Below are positions 45,784-55,636 of a stretch of 64,000 nucleotides of DNA, one piece after another; the first letter of the stretch is position 1, and the number at the start of each line of letters is the position of its first letter. The notes beneath the pieces were generated by a model. The model saw only the letters and a program-made list of their open reading frames with translations. It was not told the DNA's origin and made no database searches. The stretch spans positions 3,742,945-3,806,944 of the forward strand of contig NZ_CM001165.1 of NCBI RefSeq assembly GCF_000213055.1, written 5' to 3'. The DNA comes from Streptomyces sp. Tu6071 (lineage in GTDB: Bacteria; Actinomycetota; Actinomycetes; Streptomycetales; Streptomycetaceae). Both the position numbers and the translations under genes were made by a program.

Positions 45784-47883
45784 CTACCCGTTCTTAATCC
45801 GGTTCGTCAGTTCCGTGACCTGGTTGTAGATCGAGCGCCGCTCCGCCATGAGCGCGCGGATCTTCCGGTCGGCGTGCATGACGGTCGTGTGGTCGCGACC
45901 GCCGAACTGCGCGCCGATCTTCGGCAGCGAGAGATCGGTCAGTTCGCGGCACAGGTACATCGCGATCTGCCGTGCCGTGACCAGCACCCGGCTGCGCGAG
46001 GAGCCGCACAGGTCCTCGACGGTCTGGCCGAAGTAGTCCGCGGTCGCCGACATGATCGCCGAGGCCGTGATCTCGGGTGAGGCGTCCTCGCCGCCGGGGA
46101 TGAGGTCCTTGAGCACGATCTCGGTGAGGCCGAGGTCGACGGGCTGCCTGTTCAACGAGGCGAAGGCGGTCACGCGGATGAGCGCGCCCTCCAGCTCACG
46201 GATGTTCCGCGAGATGCGCGAGGCGATGAACTCCAGGACCTCGGGCGGGGCGTTGAGCTGCTCCTGGACCGCCTTCTTGCGCAGGATCGCGATACGGGTC
46301 TCCAGTTCCGGCGGCTGGACATCCGTGGTCAGTCCCCACTCGAAACGGTTCCTGAGCCGGTCCTCGAGCGTCACCAGCTGGCGCGGCGGGCGATCGGAGG
46401 AGAGCACGATCTGCTTGTTCGCGTTGTGCAGCGTGTTGAAGGTGTGGAAGAACTCCTCCTGCGTCGACTCCTTGTCCGCGAGGAACTGGATGTCGTCGAC
46501 GAGCAGGATGTCCATCTCGCGGTACCGCTTGCGGAAGCTGTCGCCCTTGCCGTCGCGGATGGAGTTGATGAACTCGTTCGTGAATTCCTCGGAACTCACG
46601 TACCGCACCCGCGTCCCGGGATACAGGCTGCGCGCGTAGTGACCGATCGCGTGCAGCAGGTGCGTCTTGCCGAGCCCGGACTCGCCGTAGATGAAAAGCG
46701 GGTTGTACGCCTTCGCCGGCGCCTCGGCCACCGCGACCGCCGCCGCGTGCGCGAAGCGGTTCGACGCGCCGATCACGAAGGTGTCGAAGAGGTACTTCGG
46801 GTTCAGCCGCGCCGTCGGCTCCCCCGGCCCGGCCGCGGGCGCGGGCTGTGCGGCGAGCGGCCCCGGCGCCCCGCTCGGCGCCAGCGAGGGCCCGCCCTGC
46901 GAGGGCAGCGGCACGGGGCCGCGCTGCCTGCCGGGCCCCGGCCGCGCCGCCTCGTCGCCGCGCTCCCGTTGCTCACCGGCGCCGTGCTCCTCGTAGCCGC
47001 GCGGCTCCTCGCGTGGGCGCTGCTCCTCGTAGCCGCGCCCGTACCCCCCGCGCGCGCCGGGCTTCTCGTACGTACCGCGCTGCTGCTCGTACGGGGACGA
47101 GGGGCGCTCCTGCTCGTAGCGCTCGCCGGATTCGTACCGCTCGCCCGGCTCGTAGCGCTCGCCGGACTCGTACCTGTCCCCCGCATCGAAGCGCTCGGGA
47201 CGCTCGGGACGCTCGGGACGCTCGGGACGGTCCGGCTGCTCGTACCGCTCGTCCCTGCCCTCGCGCCCGTCCTGCTTCTCGTACGGGGAGCGCTCGGCCG
47301 GTGCCTGCCGGTAGTCGCCGCGCCCGCCCTGGCCGTACGCCTCGGACTCCGTGTAGCCGAGGCGCTGCTGCTGCCAGCCGTAGTCCTCGTGCACGCGCGG
47401 CCAGGAGCCGGGCGCCTGGTACTCGTGGTAGACGGGGCGGACGTGCGGGCCGCGCTCGATGGGCGGTTCGTAGAGGGTCTGGGCCTCGATCGGCTCGTAC
47501 CGCTCCTGCGTCTCGTACCGCGGCTGGCCGGGCTCCTCGAAACGGGGGCGCGGCACCTGGACGGGCTCCTCGTAGCGAGGCGGCGCGGGGGCGTCGCCCA
47601 TCGACTCGTCGACCGTGATCGCGATGCGGATGGGACGCCCGCACTCGCGGCTGAGCGTCTCGCTCACCACTGGCGCGAGCCGGCCCTCCAGGACGGTCTT
47701 GGCGAACTCGTTCGGCACCGCGAGCAGCGCCGTGTCGGCGACGAGCGCGAGGGGCTGGCAGCGCCGCACCCAGTGCTCGTCCTTGCCCTCGACGCCCGGA
47801 GCCCTGCTGTCGGGGCCCTCGCCGAGCAACTGGTCCACCACGCGCGGCCACACTGCGGCAAGATCGGCGGGTACGTCAGCCAC
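45784..47883 (-). CDS. dnaA: DnaA: chromosomal replication initiator
   Basis: A 699-residue initiator. Domain I (~1-95) contacts helicase. Domain II (~95-355) is long, disordered and repetitive: arrays of [14 protein letters not shown] and [18 protein letters not shown] type, plus Tyr/Glu/Gln-rich stretches. Domain III (AAA+): [18 protein letters not shown] (Walker A), [14 protein letters not shown] (Walker B), [20 protein letters not shown]. Domain [22 protein letters not shown] then [11 protein letters not shown], the DnaA-box-binding signature. Start GTG 47883. Streptomyces DnaA is typically ~650 residues, so domain II is expanded here. Two DnaA boxes upstream (48084-48104) suggest autoregulation. 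Confidence 0.97.
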   Translation of the reverse strand: MADVPADLAAVWPRVVDQLLGEGPDSRAPGVEGKDEHWVRRCQPLALVADTALLAVPNEFAKTVLEGRLAPVVSETLSRECGRPIRIAITVDESMGDAPAPPRYEEPVQVPRPRFEEPGQPRYETQERYEPIEAQTLYEPPIERGPHVRPVYHEYQAPGSWPRVHEDYGWQQQRLGYTESEAYGQGGRGDYRQAPAERSPYEKQDGREGRDERYEQPDRPERPERPERPERFDAGDRYESGERYEPGERYESGERYEQERPSSPYEQQRGTYEKPGARGGYGRGYEEQRPREEPRGYEEHGAGEQRERGDEAARPGPGRQRGPVPLPSQGGPSLAPSGAPGPLAAQPAPAAGPGEPTARLNPKYLFDTFVIGASNRFAHAAAVAVAEAPAKAYNPLFIYGESGLGKTHLLHAIGHYARSLYPGTRVRYVSSEEFTNEFINSIRDGKGDSFRKRYREMDILLVDDIQFLADKESTQEEFFHTFNTLHNANKQIVLSSDRPPRQLVTLEDRLRNRFEWGLTTDVQPPELETRIAILRKKAVQEQLNAPPEVLEFIASRISRNIRELEGALIRVTAFASLNRQPVDLGLTEIVLKDLIPGGEDASPEITASAIMSATADYFGQTVEDLCGSSRSRVLVTARQIAMYLCRELTDLSLPKIGAQFGGRDHTTVMHADRKIRALMAERRSIYNQVTELTNRIKNG

Positions 47884-48083
47884 AGGGCACGCTCTCTCAC
47901 ACGGTTCCGGCGCACTCCGTGGAGTGGTTCCGGGGCGGGTTCACACAGGTCGGATCGGGGTGGATCAGTGGCTGGGGCTCAGCCGCGGCATCCGGAAAGG
48001 CTTCCCGGGCGGCGGCGTGGCACAAAGGCACGAGGGTTCCAGTCCAGCCACGGTAGTCATCGGGGCGCGTACGGTTCAAGTTG

Positions 48084-48104
48084 TTGTCCACAGCCTGTGC
48101 ACAG
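48084..48104. promoter_or_regulatory. two DnaA boxes in the dnaA promoter region
   Basis: TTGTCCACA (+, 48084-48092) and CTGTGCACA (-, 48096-48104), inverted and about 200 bases upstream of dnaA, in the 472-base dnaA/rpmH gap (47884-48355) that also holds the divergent rpmH promoter. DnaA binding at the dnaA promoter is known in Streptomyces. Confidence 0.75.
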
Positions 48105-48355
48105 TGTCGCGCACCCGGGCTGGTTTGACCGGAAGAGCCCCGCCCGCGTACCGTGCACAGGTCGAGTTGTCGATGGCTGCTGCCGCCTGCCTCCGATGGG
48201 CATGGATCGCAACCGAACTTCACGATTCCGATGAGTCGCGGTCCGGGTGATCAATACAAAGCGGTGCACTCGGTGCGTTGAACGAGCTACTCGTGGGCGC
48301 ACGGTGACAGCCAGGGCGACGCCCGCCACCTACTGATCTTTACTGGAGCCCCCGA

Positions 48356-48493
48356 GTGAGCAAGCGCACCTTCCAGCCGAACAACCGTCGTCGCGCCAAG
48401 ACCCACGGCTTCCGGCTGCGGATGCGTACCCGTGCCGGCCGCGCGATTCTCGCGTCTCGCCGCAACAAGGGTCGCGCCCGTCTGTCCGCCTGA
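48356..48493 (+). CDS. rpmH: 50S ribosomal protein L34
   Basis: A 45-residue basic ribosomal protein: [20 protein letters not shown], then [20 protein letters not shown] and RLSA. It binds 23S rRNA in the large subunit. Start GTG 48356 follows GGAGCCCCCGA. It heads the rpmH-rnpA-yidD-yidC-jag cluster and is divergent from dnaA, the standard origin arrangement. Confidence 0.97.
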   Translation: MSKRTFQPNNRRRAKTHGFRLRMRTRAGRAILASRRNKGRARLSA

Positions 48494-48514
48494 TCCTGTA
48501 CAGGTCATGACGCC

Positions 48515-48886
48515 GTGCTGCCTTCTGACAACAGGCTGAGGCGGCGCGAGGACTTCTCGACCGCAGTACGCCGAGGACGCCGCGCGGGTCGCCCGCTGCT
48601 GGTAGTCCATCTCAAGAGCGGTTCCACGGACCCGCACGCCACCGGGGAGAACACTCCTCCGGTGCGTGCGGGTTTCGTCGTGAGCAAGGCGGTCGGCAAG
48701 GCCGTCGTGCGCACCTCGGTGAAGCGGAAGCTTCGTCACCTCATACGAGACCGCCTTTCGCTCCTGCCCCCCGGTAGCCTGGTGGTGGTACGCGCGTTGC
48801 CCGGGGCGGGCGACGCCGATCACGCCCAACTGGCCCGAGACCTCGACGCCGCCCTGAAGCGGCTGCTGGGAGGGGGCACCCGATGA
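48515..48886 (+). CDS. rnpA: ribonuclease P protein component
   Basis: A 123-residue RNase P protein that helps the RNA subunit trim tRNA 5' ends. N-terminus [20 protein letters not shown], the substrate-binding [20 protein letters not shown] with the RNR-like motif [14 protein letters not shown], and [17 protein letters not shown]. Start GTG 48515, 21 bases after rpmH. Overlaps yidD by four bases. Confidence 0.96.
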   Translation: MLPSDNRLRRREDFSTAVRRGRRAGRPLLVVHLKSGSTDPHATGENTPPVRAGFVVSKAVGKAVVRTSVKRKLRHLIRDRLSLLPPGSLVVVRALPGAGDADHAQLARDLDAALKRLLGGGTR

Positions 48887-49278
48887 AGTACCCACTGCTC
48901 GCGCTGATCAAGCTCTACCAGTGGATCATCAGCCCCTTGCTGGGGCCGGTGTGCAAGTACTATCCGTCGTGCTCCCACTACGGCTTCACGGCCATCGACC
49001 GCCACGGAGCGATCAAGGGGACGGCATTGACCGCCTGGCGCATCCTGCGCTGCAACCCCTGGTCGCACGGTGGGGTCGATCACGTACCACCGCGCAAGCG
49101 CCCCCGATGGCACGAGGCGCTGCGTGCTGCCTGGCGGGCGCGGTCCCAGGGACCCGCCGCCACGCCTGTGTCTCCCGAGGGCGGTACGCCCCCCGAGGGT
49201 GGTGCCCCGGCCGGGGTCAGTGCCCCGGACTCATCCAGCCCGGTCGCCGAGACCCCGTCCCCCGCTCAAGGAGCCTGA
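48883..49278 (+). CDS. yidD: YidD: membrane protein insertion efficiency factor
   Basis: A 131-residue protein with the YidD domain in the first ~75: [20 protein letters not shown], then [20 protein letters not shown] and [17 protein letters not shown], with the three conserved cysteines. The tail (76-131) is a Pro/Ala/Ser-rich extension common in Streptomyces. It assists YidC-dependent insertion. ATGA overlap with rnpA; yidC starts three bases after its stop. Confidence 0.93.
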   Translation: MKYPLLALIKLYQWIISPLLGPVCKYYPSCSHYGFTAIDRHGAIKGTALTAWRILRCNPWSHGGVDHVPPRKRPRWHEALRAAWRARSQGPAATPVSPEGGTPPEGGAPAGVSAPDSSSPVAETPSPAQGA

Positions 49279-49281
49279 TTA

Positions 49282-50625
49282 GTGGACACGATTGCCAGTT
49301 GGTTCAGTTTCATCACGACACCCGTCTCCTGGGTGATCGTGCAGTTCCACACGCTGTACGGATGGATCTTCGGCCCTGACACCGGCTGGGCCTGGGGCCT
49401 GTCCATCGTGTCCCTCGTGATCATCATCCGGATCTGCCTGATCCCGCTCTTCGTGAAGCAGATCAAGGCGACCCGTGCGATGCAGACGCTGCAGCCCGAG
49501 ATGAAGCGCATCCAGGAGCGCTACAAGAGCGACAAGCAGCGGCAGAGCGAAGAGATGATGAAGCTGTACAAGGAGTCGGGTACCAACCCGCTCTCCTCGT
49601 GCCTTCCCATCCTCGTGCAGTCCCCGTTCTTCTTCGCGCTGTACCACGTGCTCGACGGCATCGCGTCGAACAAGAAGATCGGCGTCATCAACGACAAGCT
49701 CCTCGACTCCGCCCAGCAGGCGCACATCTTCGGTGCTCCCCTCGCCGCGAAGTTCACGAGCGGCGCCGACTCGCTCGGTGCCGACCTCACCACGGTGCGC
49801 ATCGTCACCGCGTGCATGATCGTCATGATGTCGGCCTCGCAGTTCTTCACGCAGCGCCAGCTGATGACGAAGAACGTCGACACCTCGGTGAAGACCCCGT
49901 TCATGCAGCAGCAGAAGATGCTGATGTACGTCTTCCCGGTCATGTTCGCCGTCTTCGGCATCAACTTCCCCGTCGGTGTCCTCCTCTACTGGCTGACCAC
50001 CAACGTGTGGACCATGGGCCAGCAGATGTTCGTCATCCGCCAGAACCCGACCCCCGGTTCGAAGGCCCAGGCCGCCTACCTGGAGCGTCAGCTCAAGCAC
50101 CTCACGCACACCGGCAAGGTCCGCACCAAGCGGGACCGCACCGCGATCAAGGCGATCGTCTCGAAGGGCCGGGAGCGCAACGAGGCCGAGCGGAAGTTCA
50201 TCAACGGACTGAGCAAGGCCGGCCTCGCGGCCCAGCCCGACGGCACCGTCGTGAAGGGCGAGAGCAACGTCGCGACCCTTGACGGCGACGAGCCCACCAG
50301 TGGCACCGCCGCGCAGCGGCGTCAGCAGCCGAAGCGGCAGTCGAAGTCGCAGCGTCAGTCCGGCACCGCCGCTGTCGGCGGCTCGGCGTCCGGTACGGAC
50401 GCGGACTCCACCGGTACGGGCAAGGGCGGCACCAGCGCCTCCGGGGCCAAGCCCCAGGGCGGCAACGCCGCGCAGAAGAAGAGCGCCGGCAAGAACACGG
50501 GTGGCGGCTCCAGCGCCGCGAAGCCCGCGGGGGGCGGCAAATCCGGTGCGTCCGGCTCCCAGGCCAAGCAGGGTCAGCGCAAGGGTGGCCCGCAGCGTCC
50601 CAAGCACCCGTCCTCCAAGAAGTAA
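49282..50625 (+). CDS. yidC: YidC/Oxa1-family membrane protein insertase
   Basis: A 447-residue insertase that inserts and folds membrane proteins with or without SecYEG. Five or so helices: [40 protein letters not shown] (with the groove arginine), then the cytoplasmic coiled-coil loop [60 protein letters not shown] and [20 protein letters not shown]. The basic, Gly/Ser/Lys-rich tail (~300-447) is likely ribosome-contacting. Start GTG 49282 with AAGGAG eight bases upstream. Confidence 0.95.
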   Translation: MDTIASWFSFITTPVSWVIVQFHTLYGWIFGPDTGWAWGLSIVSLVIIIRICLIPLFVKQIKATRAMQTLQPEMKRIQERYKSDKQRQSEEMMKLYKESGTNPLSSCLPILVQSPFFFALYHVLDGIASNKKIGVINDKLLDSAQQAHIFGAPLAAKFTSGADSLGADLTTVRIVTACMIVMMSASQFFTQRQLMTKNVDTSVKTPFMQQQKMLMYVFPVMFAVFGINFPVGVLLYWLTTNVWTMGQQMFVIRQNPTPGSKAQAAYLERQLKHLTHTGKVRTKRDRTAIKAIVSKGRERNEAERKFINGLSKAGLAAQPDGTVVKGESNVATLDGDEPTSGTAAQRRQQPKRQSKSQRQSGTAAVGGSASGTDADSTGTGKGGTSASGAKPQGGNAAQKKSAGKNTGGGSSAAKPAGGGKSGASGSQAKQGQRKGGPQRPKHPSSKK

Positions 50626-50640
50626 GAAGGAGTCCAGCCC

Positions 50641-51162
50641 GTGACGGAAGGCACTACCTCCGCCGCTCCCGAGGAGGCCACCGACGGTGGCGACTCGCTC
50701 AGCCGTCTGGAGCAGGAAGGCGAGATCGCCGCGGACTACCTCGAAGGTCTGCTCGACATCGCCGACCTCGACGGTGACATCGACATGGACGTCGAGGCCG
50801 ATCGTGCCGCGGTCTCCATCGTCAGCGACAGTGGCCGGGACCTCCAGAAGCTCGTCGGTCGTGACGGCGAGGTCCTGGAGGCTCTCCAGGAGCTGACCCG
50901 GCTCGCCGTGCACCGGGAGACCGGTGACCGCAGTCGGCTGATGCTGGACATCGCGGGCTACCGGGCGAAGAAGCGCCAAGAGCTGAGCGAGCTGGGGGCC
51001 GAGGCCGCCGCCGACGCGAAGAGCAGCGGCGAGCCGGTCCGGCTGCGTCCCATGTCGCCCTTCGAGCGCAAGGTCGTGCACGACGCGGTCAAGGCGGCGG
51101 GGCTCCGCAGCGAGTCCGAGGGCGAGGAACCGCAGCGGTTCGTCGTCGTCCTGCCCGCCTGA
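50641..51162 (+). CDS. jag: Jag/KhpB-like KH-R3H RNA-binding protein
   Basis: A 173-residue protein. An acidic N-terminus, then a KH-type domain (ADLDGDIDMDVEADRAAVSI, VGRDGEVLEALQELTRLAVH with a GRDG-type loop), and an R3H domain (LMLDIAGYRAKKRQELSELG, PMSPFERKVVHDAVKAAGL). It binds RNA; homologues influence envelope synthesis in other bacteria. Located directly after yidC, as usual. Start GTG 50641 with AAGGAG upstream. Confidence 0.92.
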   Translation: MTEGTTSAAPEEATDGGDSLSRLEQEGEIAADYLEGLLDIADLDGDIDMDVEADRAAVSIVSDSGRDLQKLVGRDGEVLEALQELTRLAVHRETGDRSRLMLDIAGYRAKKRQELSELGAEAAADAKSSGEPVRLRPMSPFERKVVHDAVKAAGLRSESEGEEPQRFVVVLPA

Positions 51163-51261
51163 GCCCGCGGGTACGGGCGCGTCCGGTACGTCCGTACCGC
51201 TCGCGTCCCGTGCGGCCGGGGCACCCGGTCCCGGGTCCCCGCGGCCCCGCAGTCCCCGTGT

Positions 51262-51291
51262 CCGGCCCCGTCTGACCTCAGGCGGGGCCGG
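51262..51291 (+). terminator. hairpin between jag and rsmG
   Basis: A 13-pair GC stem including one T-G pair (51262-51274 with 51279-51291), 4-base loop, no T run; located 100 bases after the jag stop. Confidence 0.6.
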
Positions 51292-51416
51292 ATTGCGTCG
51301 GGTGTCCCCGGCGCCTTGTCCCCCTTTCCCTTTCACTTTTCACGAAGCTGTTCCAGGAGAACGAGCCCCGGCCACCATGGCCGGGCGCGAGAGCGCGGTA
51401 CGGAAGGACGGTCCCC

Positions 51417-52136
51417 GTGACGGAGGCAGCACAGCTCCCCCCGGCCCCGGAGGTAGCCAGGCAGGTCTTCGGCGAGAGCTTCGCCGACGCGGTCCGGTAC
51501 GCGGAACTCCTCGCCGACGCAGGGGTGCGCCGGGGGCTCATCGGCCCGCGCGAGGTGCCGCGGCTCTGGGAACGCCACCTCCTCAACTGCGCGGTGCTCT
51601 CCGAGGTCGTCCCCGAAGGGGTCACCGTCTGCGATGTGGGCTCCGGGGCCGGGCTCCCGGGCATCCCGCTCGCGCTGGTCCGCAGGGACCTCAAGATCAC
51701 CCTTCTTGAGCCGCTCCTGCGGCGCACCAACTTCCTCACCGAGGTCGTGGAACTCCTCGGCCTCGACCACGTGACGGTCGTCCGCGGCCGGGCCGAGGAA
51801 GTGCTCGGCACCCTTCAGCCGGTCCACGTCGTGACCGCCCGCGCTGTCGCCCCGCTCGACCGCCTCGCCGGCTGGGGCGTTCCGCTCCTGCGGCCGTACG
51901 GCGAGATGCTGGCGCTGAAGGGCGATACCGCTGAGGAGGAGGTGCGCAACGCGGGCGCCGCGCTCAGCAAGCTGGGTGCCGTACGTACCTCTGTGCTGCA
52001 CGTCGGTGAGGGCCTGGTGGACCCGCTCTCGACCGTCGTCCGGGTCGAGGTGGGGGAGAGCCCCGGCGGGGTGCGCTTCGCCGCGAAGCGGGCGAAGGCG
52101 GCGCGGACGGGAAGGACGACCCGGAGGCGACGCTGA
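51417..52136 (+). CDS. rsmG: RsmG: 16S rRNA m7G methyltransferase
   Basis: A 239-residue SAM-dependent enzyme that methylates N7 of a guanine near position 527 of 16S rRNA; loss causes low-level streptomycin resistance in Streptomyces. SAM site: VCDVGSGAGLPGIPLAL; then ITLLEPLLRRTNFLTEVVEL, VTARAVAPLDRLAGWGVPLL and GEMLALKGDTAEEEV. A basic tail (AKRAKAARTGRTTRRRR) is longer than in most species. Start GTG 51417. A 56-base near-perfect palindrome containing parS follows after 40 bases and may terminate it. Confidence 0.94.
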   Translation: MTEAAQLPPAPEVARQVFGESFADAVRYAELLADAGVRRGLIGPREVPRLWERHLLNCAVLSEVVPEGVTVCDVGSGAGLPGIPLALVRRDLKITLLEPLLRRTNFLTEVVELLGLDHVTVVRGRAEEVLGTLQPVHVVTARAVAPLDRLAGWGVPLLRPYGEMLALKGDTAEEEVRNAGAALSKLGAVRTSVLHVGEGLVDPLSTVVRVEVGESPGGVRFAAKRAKAARTGRTTRRRR

Positions 52137-52176
52137 AGCCGGTGCAGGGAACGGCTTGCTGAGCGGGCCGCTCGTC

Positions 52177-52232
52177 AGCGAGAACGGGCGGGGCGATGTT
52201 TCACGTGAAACATCGCCCCGCCCCTTCTCGCT
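52177..52232. promoter_or_regulatory. parS: parS within a 56-base palindrome after rsmG
   Basis: Perfect parS at 52197-52212. The inverted repeat extends 20 bases on each side with one mismatched pair (27 of 28 pairs), giving a hairpin strong enough to terminate rsmG transcription. Confidence 0.85.
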
Positions 52233-52414
52233 GGATGGTGCGGACGAGCTTGCCGGGTGGTGCCGACGAGCCGTTCGAGGGCTGCTTCGCTCGCCCGTTG
52301 CGGCTCTCCGCTTGGGCCGACCGGTGGGGAGTACGCCCGGCGGGGTGTAGGCAGCGCGGGCAGGGCGTGGGTGACGGAGTGTCTGCCCCGCCCCGAGCGA
52401 GGGGCTCGGCATCG

Positions 52415-52430
52415 TGTTTCACGTGAAACA
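52415..52430. promoter_or_regulatory. parS: parS site upstream of parA
   Basis: Perfect TGTTTCACGTGAAACA, 185 bases before parA in the 478-base rsmG-parA gap (52137-52614), which should also hold the parAB promoters. A CTATCCACA DnaA-like box lies at 52570. ParB bound here could affect parAB expression. Confidence 0.9.
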
Positions 52431-52614
52431 TCGCTCGTTGCTTCAGGGCATCATCGGCCGGGGCCGCTCGGCGGCCGAACCCCGCGAACGCAGGCCCCTG
52501 GGGAAAACTTCGGGGAAGTCCGCACCTCGCTCACTCGGAAGAGTGGCGGGATTTTCGGAAAGGGCGAGTCTATCCACAGAAGACAGGACCTCACTGGTTG
52601 CAGGGGCTCCCGGC

Positions 52615-53694
52615 ATGGGAGGCTCTGTTCAACGCGAGCCTGAAGTCGAGGAGGGTGAATCCTTGCGGTCCGATGCCCCTATCGCAGGACCGATGACCGA
52701 ACCGGTCCCCGGTCCCCGTACCGAAGCCGAGGGCGATGTTCCACGTGAAACATTGCCGTCCGCTCAGAACATCCCGGCCGTTCCTGGTGGTCAGCGCGCT
52801 GCCGCGGAGGCCCTCGGACGTAGCGCCGAGGGAATGCCACGTCCGGAACAGACCCGGATCATGATCGTGGCGAACCAGAAGGGCGGGGTGGGGAAGACCA
52901 CCACCACCGTCAATCTGGCCGCTTCGCTCGCCCTGCTCGGCTCGCGTGTACTTGTGATCGACCTCGATCCACAGGGGAACGCCTCGACCGCCCTGGGGAT
53001 CGACCACCACGCCGAAGTCCCGTCCATCTACGACGTGCTGGTGGAGAGCAAGCCGCTCTCCGATGTGGTGCAGCCAGTGCGCGATGTCGAAGGTCTCTTC
53101 TGTGCCCCCGCCACCATCGATCTCGCCGGTGCCGAGATCGAACTCGTCTCGCTGGTGGCTCGGGAGAGCCGCCTCCAGCGGGCGATCCAGTCGTACGAGC
53201 AGCCGTTGGACTACGTCCTCATCGACTGCCCACCCAGCCTCGGCCTGCTCACCGTGAACGCACTGGTGGCCGGAGCCGAGGTACTCATCCCGATTCAGTG
53301 CGAGTACTACGCCCTGGAGGGCCTTGGGCAGTTGCTGCGCAACGTCGAGTTGGTGCGGGGGCACCTCAACCCCACGCTCCACGTCTCGACGATCCTGCTG
53401 ACGATGTACGACGGCAGGACGCGCCTCGCCTCACAGGTGGCCGATGAGGTACGCAGCCACTTCGGAGCGGAGGTGCTGCGGACGAGCATTCCTCGCTCGG
53501 TCCGTATCTCCGAAGCTCCCAGCTACGGCCAGACCGTACTGACTTATGACCCGGGTTCCAGTGGTGCCCTCTCCTACTTCGAAGCGGCTCGCGAGATCGC
53601 GCTTCGGGGAGCGGGTGTCTTCGAGGTCCCGGAGTCCGCCCCTGGCACGGGCACAGAGACCGCACAACACAGCATGGTGGAGGGGACACAGTGA
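52615..53694 (+). CDS. parA: ParA: chromosome-partition ATPase
   Basis: A 359-residue Walker-type ATPase that drives ParB-bound origins and, in Streptomyces, coordinates segregation with hyphal tip growth and sporulation. After a ~80-residue acidic extension comes IMIVANQKGGVGKTTTTVNL (deviant Walker A), VIDLDPQGNASTALG (A'), and YVLIDCPPSLGLLTVNAL (Walker B). Start ATG 52615 (MGGSVQREPEVEEGESLRSD) gives the known Streptomyces N-terminus; the open frame reaches back through the upstream parS but is not coding. The extension has DVPRET, encoded by a parS at 52737. Overlaps parB by four bases. Confidence 0.96.
   Translation: MGGSVQREPEVEEGESLRSDAPIAGPMTEPVPGPRTEAEGDVPRETLPSAQNIPAVPGGQRAAAEALGRSAEGMPRPEQTRIMIVANQKGGVGKTTTTVNLAASLALLGSRVLVIDLDPQGNASTALGIDHHAEVPSIYDVLVESKPLSDVVQPVRDVEGLFCAPATIDLAGAEIELVSLVARESRLQRAIQSYEQPLDYVLIDCPPSLGLLTVNALVAGAEVLIPIQCEYYALEGLGQLLRNVELVRGHLNPTLHVSTILLTMYDGRTRLASQVADEVRSHFGAEVLRTSIPRSVRISEAPSYGQTVLTYDPGSSGALSYFEAAREIALRGAGVFEVPESAPGTGTETAQHSMVEGTQ
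52737..52752. promoter_or_regulatory. parS: parS-like site inside parA
   Basis: TGTTCCACGTGAAACA, one change from perfect, in the parA 5' coding region; read as DVPRET. Confidence 0.85.
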
Positions 53695-54797
53695 CAACAC
53701 AGCGCAGGGGGCTCGGGCGTGGGCTCCAGGCCCTCATCCCGACGGCGGCGTCGGCCGAGAAGGCAGCCGCTGCCACGGCCACACGGTCGGACGGACCTCG
53801 CGTACCGGCGGCCGGCGGGCCCGTCTTGGGCGAACGGGGCGTGGCAGCGGCCAAGCTGACGACGCCGGTCGAGAGCGATGTTTCACGTGAAACATCGGAG
53901 AGCGAGCAGCGCGGCGGGCTGCCTCCGGCGCCGGAAGGCGCCTTCTTCGCCGAGCTTCCGCTCGATCAGATCATCCCGAACCGCGATCAGCCGCGAGCGA
54001 TCTTCGATGAGGACGCGCTCCGCGAACTCATCGACTCGATCAAGGAAGTGGGGCTGCTTCAGCCCGTCGTCGTGCGCCAGCTCGACGAGAAGCAGTTCGA
54101 GCTCATCATGGGTGAGCGCCGTATGCGGGCCAGCAAGGAGGCCGGTCTCACGACGATCCCCGCGATCGTCCGGGCCACGGAGGACGACCGGCTGCTCCTG
54201 GACGCGTTGCTGGAGAACCTGCACCGTTCCCAGCTCACGCCACTCGAAGAGGCTCACGCCTACGAGCAGTTGCTGAAGGACTTCAACTGCACCCATGAGG
54301 AACTGGCGAAGCGGGTGGGCCGGTCGCGTCCGCAGGTGACCAATACGCTGCGCCTGCTGAAGCTCTCGCCGTCCGTGCAGAAGAAGGTGGACGCGGGGGT
54401 GCTCTCCGCCGGCCACGCGCGGGAGTTGCTGTCGGTGGAGGATTCCACCGAGCAGGACAAGCTCGCCGAGCGGATCATCAGGGAGGGGCTCTCCGTCCGC
54501 GCGGTGGAGGAGATCACCCACCTCATGCGTTCGCACCCCGGCCCGGCGAAGAGCACGCCGAAGCCGCGGGCGGGTTCGGTGACCTCACCGGCGCTGAGCG
54601 AACTGGCCGGTCGGCTCTCGGACCGTTTCGAGACGCGTGTGAAGGTGGACCTGGGGCAGAAGAAGGGGAAGATCGTCGTTGAGTTCGCCTCAGTGGACGA
54701 CCTTCAGCGCATCCTCTCCCAGCTCGCCCCGGACGAGGGTTCGCTCTTCTCGACGCAGTCCCCGGCAAAGGATGAGAAGCACGACGACGAAAGCTGA
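53691..54797 (+). CDS. parB: ParB: CTPase clamp, parS-binding
   Basis: A 368-residue partition protein. N-terminal box TTQRRGLGRGLQALIP (ParA-stimulating), then ~60 disordered residues with DVSRETS encoded by parS. The CTP-binding N domain: ELPLDQIIPNRDQPRAIFDE, GLLQPVVVRQL, IMGERRMRASKEAGLTTIPA, and ALLENLHRSQLTPLEEAHAY. HTH: CTHEELAKRVGRSRPQVTNT. C-terminal dimerisation: LSDRFETRVKVDLGQKKGKI. It loads at parS, slides and condenses the origin region. GTG 53691 overlaps parA. Confidence 0.96.
   Translation: MTTQRRGLGRGLQALIPTAASAEKAAAATATRSDGPRVPAAGGPVLGERGVAAAKLTTPVESDVSRETSESEQRGGLPPAPEGAFFAELPLDQIIPNRDQPRAIFDEDALRELIDSIKEVGLLQPVVVRQLDEKQFELIMGERRMRASKEAGLTTIPAIVRATEDDRLLLDALLENLHRSQLTPLEEAHAYEQLLKDFNCTHEELAKRVGRSRPQVTNTLRLLKLSPSVQKKVDAGVLSAGHARELLSVEDSTEQDKLAERIIREGLSVRAVEEITHLMRSHPGPAKSTPKPRAGSVTSPALSELAGRLSDRFETRVKVDLGQKKGKIVVEFASVDDLQRILSQLAPDEGSLFSTQSPAKDEKHDDES
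53879..53894. promoter_or_regulatory. parS: parS site inside parB
   Basis: Perfect TGTTTCACGTGAAACA in the ParB linker, read as DVSRETS. Confidence 0.92.
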
Positions 54798-54806
54798 TCC
54801 CTCCTC

Positions 54807-54844
54807 GTCGGGGCCGATGTTTCACGTGAAACATCGGCCCCGAC
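54807..54844. promoter_or_regulatory. parS: parS within a 38-base perfect palindrome after parB
   Basis: Perfect parS at 54818-54833, extended by 11 bases on each side without mismatch. It starts ten bases after the parB stop, where a terminator is expected. The remaining gap to 55011 shows no gene. Confidence 0.88.
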
Positions 54845-55011
54845 GTGCGTGGTGGGCCGGAAGCCGGGCGCTCTTTGCCCGCACGCGGTGTCGACCCGGT
54901 GGCGTCATGGATACGATGCGAGCGGGTCCGCCCTTCGGGCGTCGGTGAGCACCCCCGCGCAGGCGGGCGGTGGGCCGGAGCGGTGGCCCAAGGAAGTGAG
55001 GAACTGCCTTC

Positions 55012-55629
55012 ATGGGGCGTCGCCTGGTACCGCTCACCCTGGACAACCTCGCTGATCTGCCGATGCCGTGTCGGGAGTGCGTCTTCTGGGAACTCGACTC
55101 GGTGCGTGGCGGGGAGGCCGTGGCACAGGGCACCGCCGCGCAGGAGAAGGAAGCCTGGCTCTCCGGCGTTCTCCTGGAATGGGGCTCCTGCGGCCGAGTC
55201 GTCTACGTGGACGACGTCCCCGCGGGCTTCGTGCTCTACGCTCCTCCCGCCTACGTCCCCCGCTCCACGGCCTTCCCGACGAGTCCGGTGGGTCCGGACG
55301 CCGTACAGCTCATGACCGCCCGCATCCACCCCGGCTATCAAGGTCAGGGCCTGGGGCGGGTACTCGTGCAGACGGTCGCCAAGGACCTGCTGCGGCGCGA
55401 CTTCAAAGCCATGGAGGCGTTCGGGGACACGCGTGGGGCCTCGGCCACGTGTCTCCTGCCCGCGGAGCATCTGCTCGCGGTGGGCTTCAAGACCGTACGG
55501 GCGCACCCGACGAGGCCGCGGTTGCGACTGGAGCTGCGGTCCACGGTCTCCTGGAAGGAAGACGTGGAGCACGCGCTCGACCGGCTTCTCGGCGCGGTCC
55601 AGAAGGAGCCGACCCTGCGACCGCTCTGA
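55012..55629 (+). CDS. GNAT-family N-acetyltransferase
   Basis: A 205-residue acetyl-CoA-dependent transferase. The GNAT core: LMTARIHPGYQGQGLGRVLV (motif A, acetyl-CoA pyrophosphate loop as Q-G-Q-G-L-G), flanked by GRVVYVDDVPAGFVLYAPP before and RRDFKAMEAFGDTRG after. The N-terminal CRECVFWELD stretch holds two cysteines. The substrate is unknown; this gene sits next to parB in other Streptomyces. Start ATG 55012 with AGGAAG upstream. Convergent with trxA across three parS sites. Confidence 0.85.
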   Translation: MGRRLVPLTLDNLADLPMPCRECVFWELDSVRGGEAVAQGTAAQEKEAWLSGVLLEWGSCGRVVYVDDVPAGFVLYAPPAYVPRSTAFPTSPVGPDAVQLMTARIHPGYQGQGLGRVLVQTVAKDLLRRDFKAMEAFGDTRGASATCLLPAEHLLAVGFKTVRAHPTRPRLRLELRSTVSWKEDVEHALDRLLGAVQKEPTLRPL

Positions 55630-55636
55630 CTCCCGA

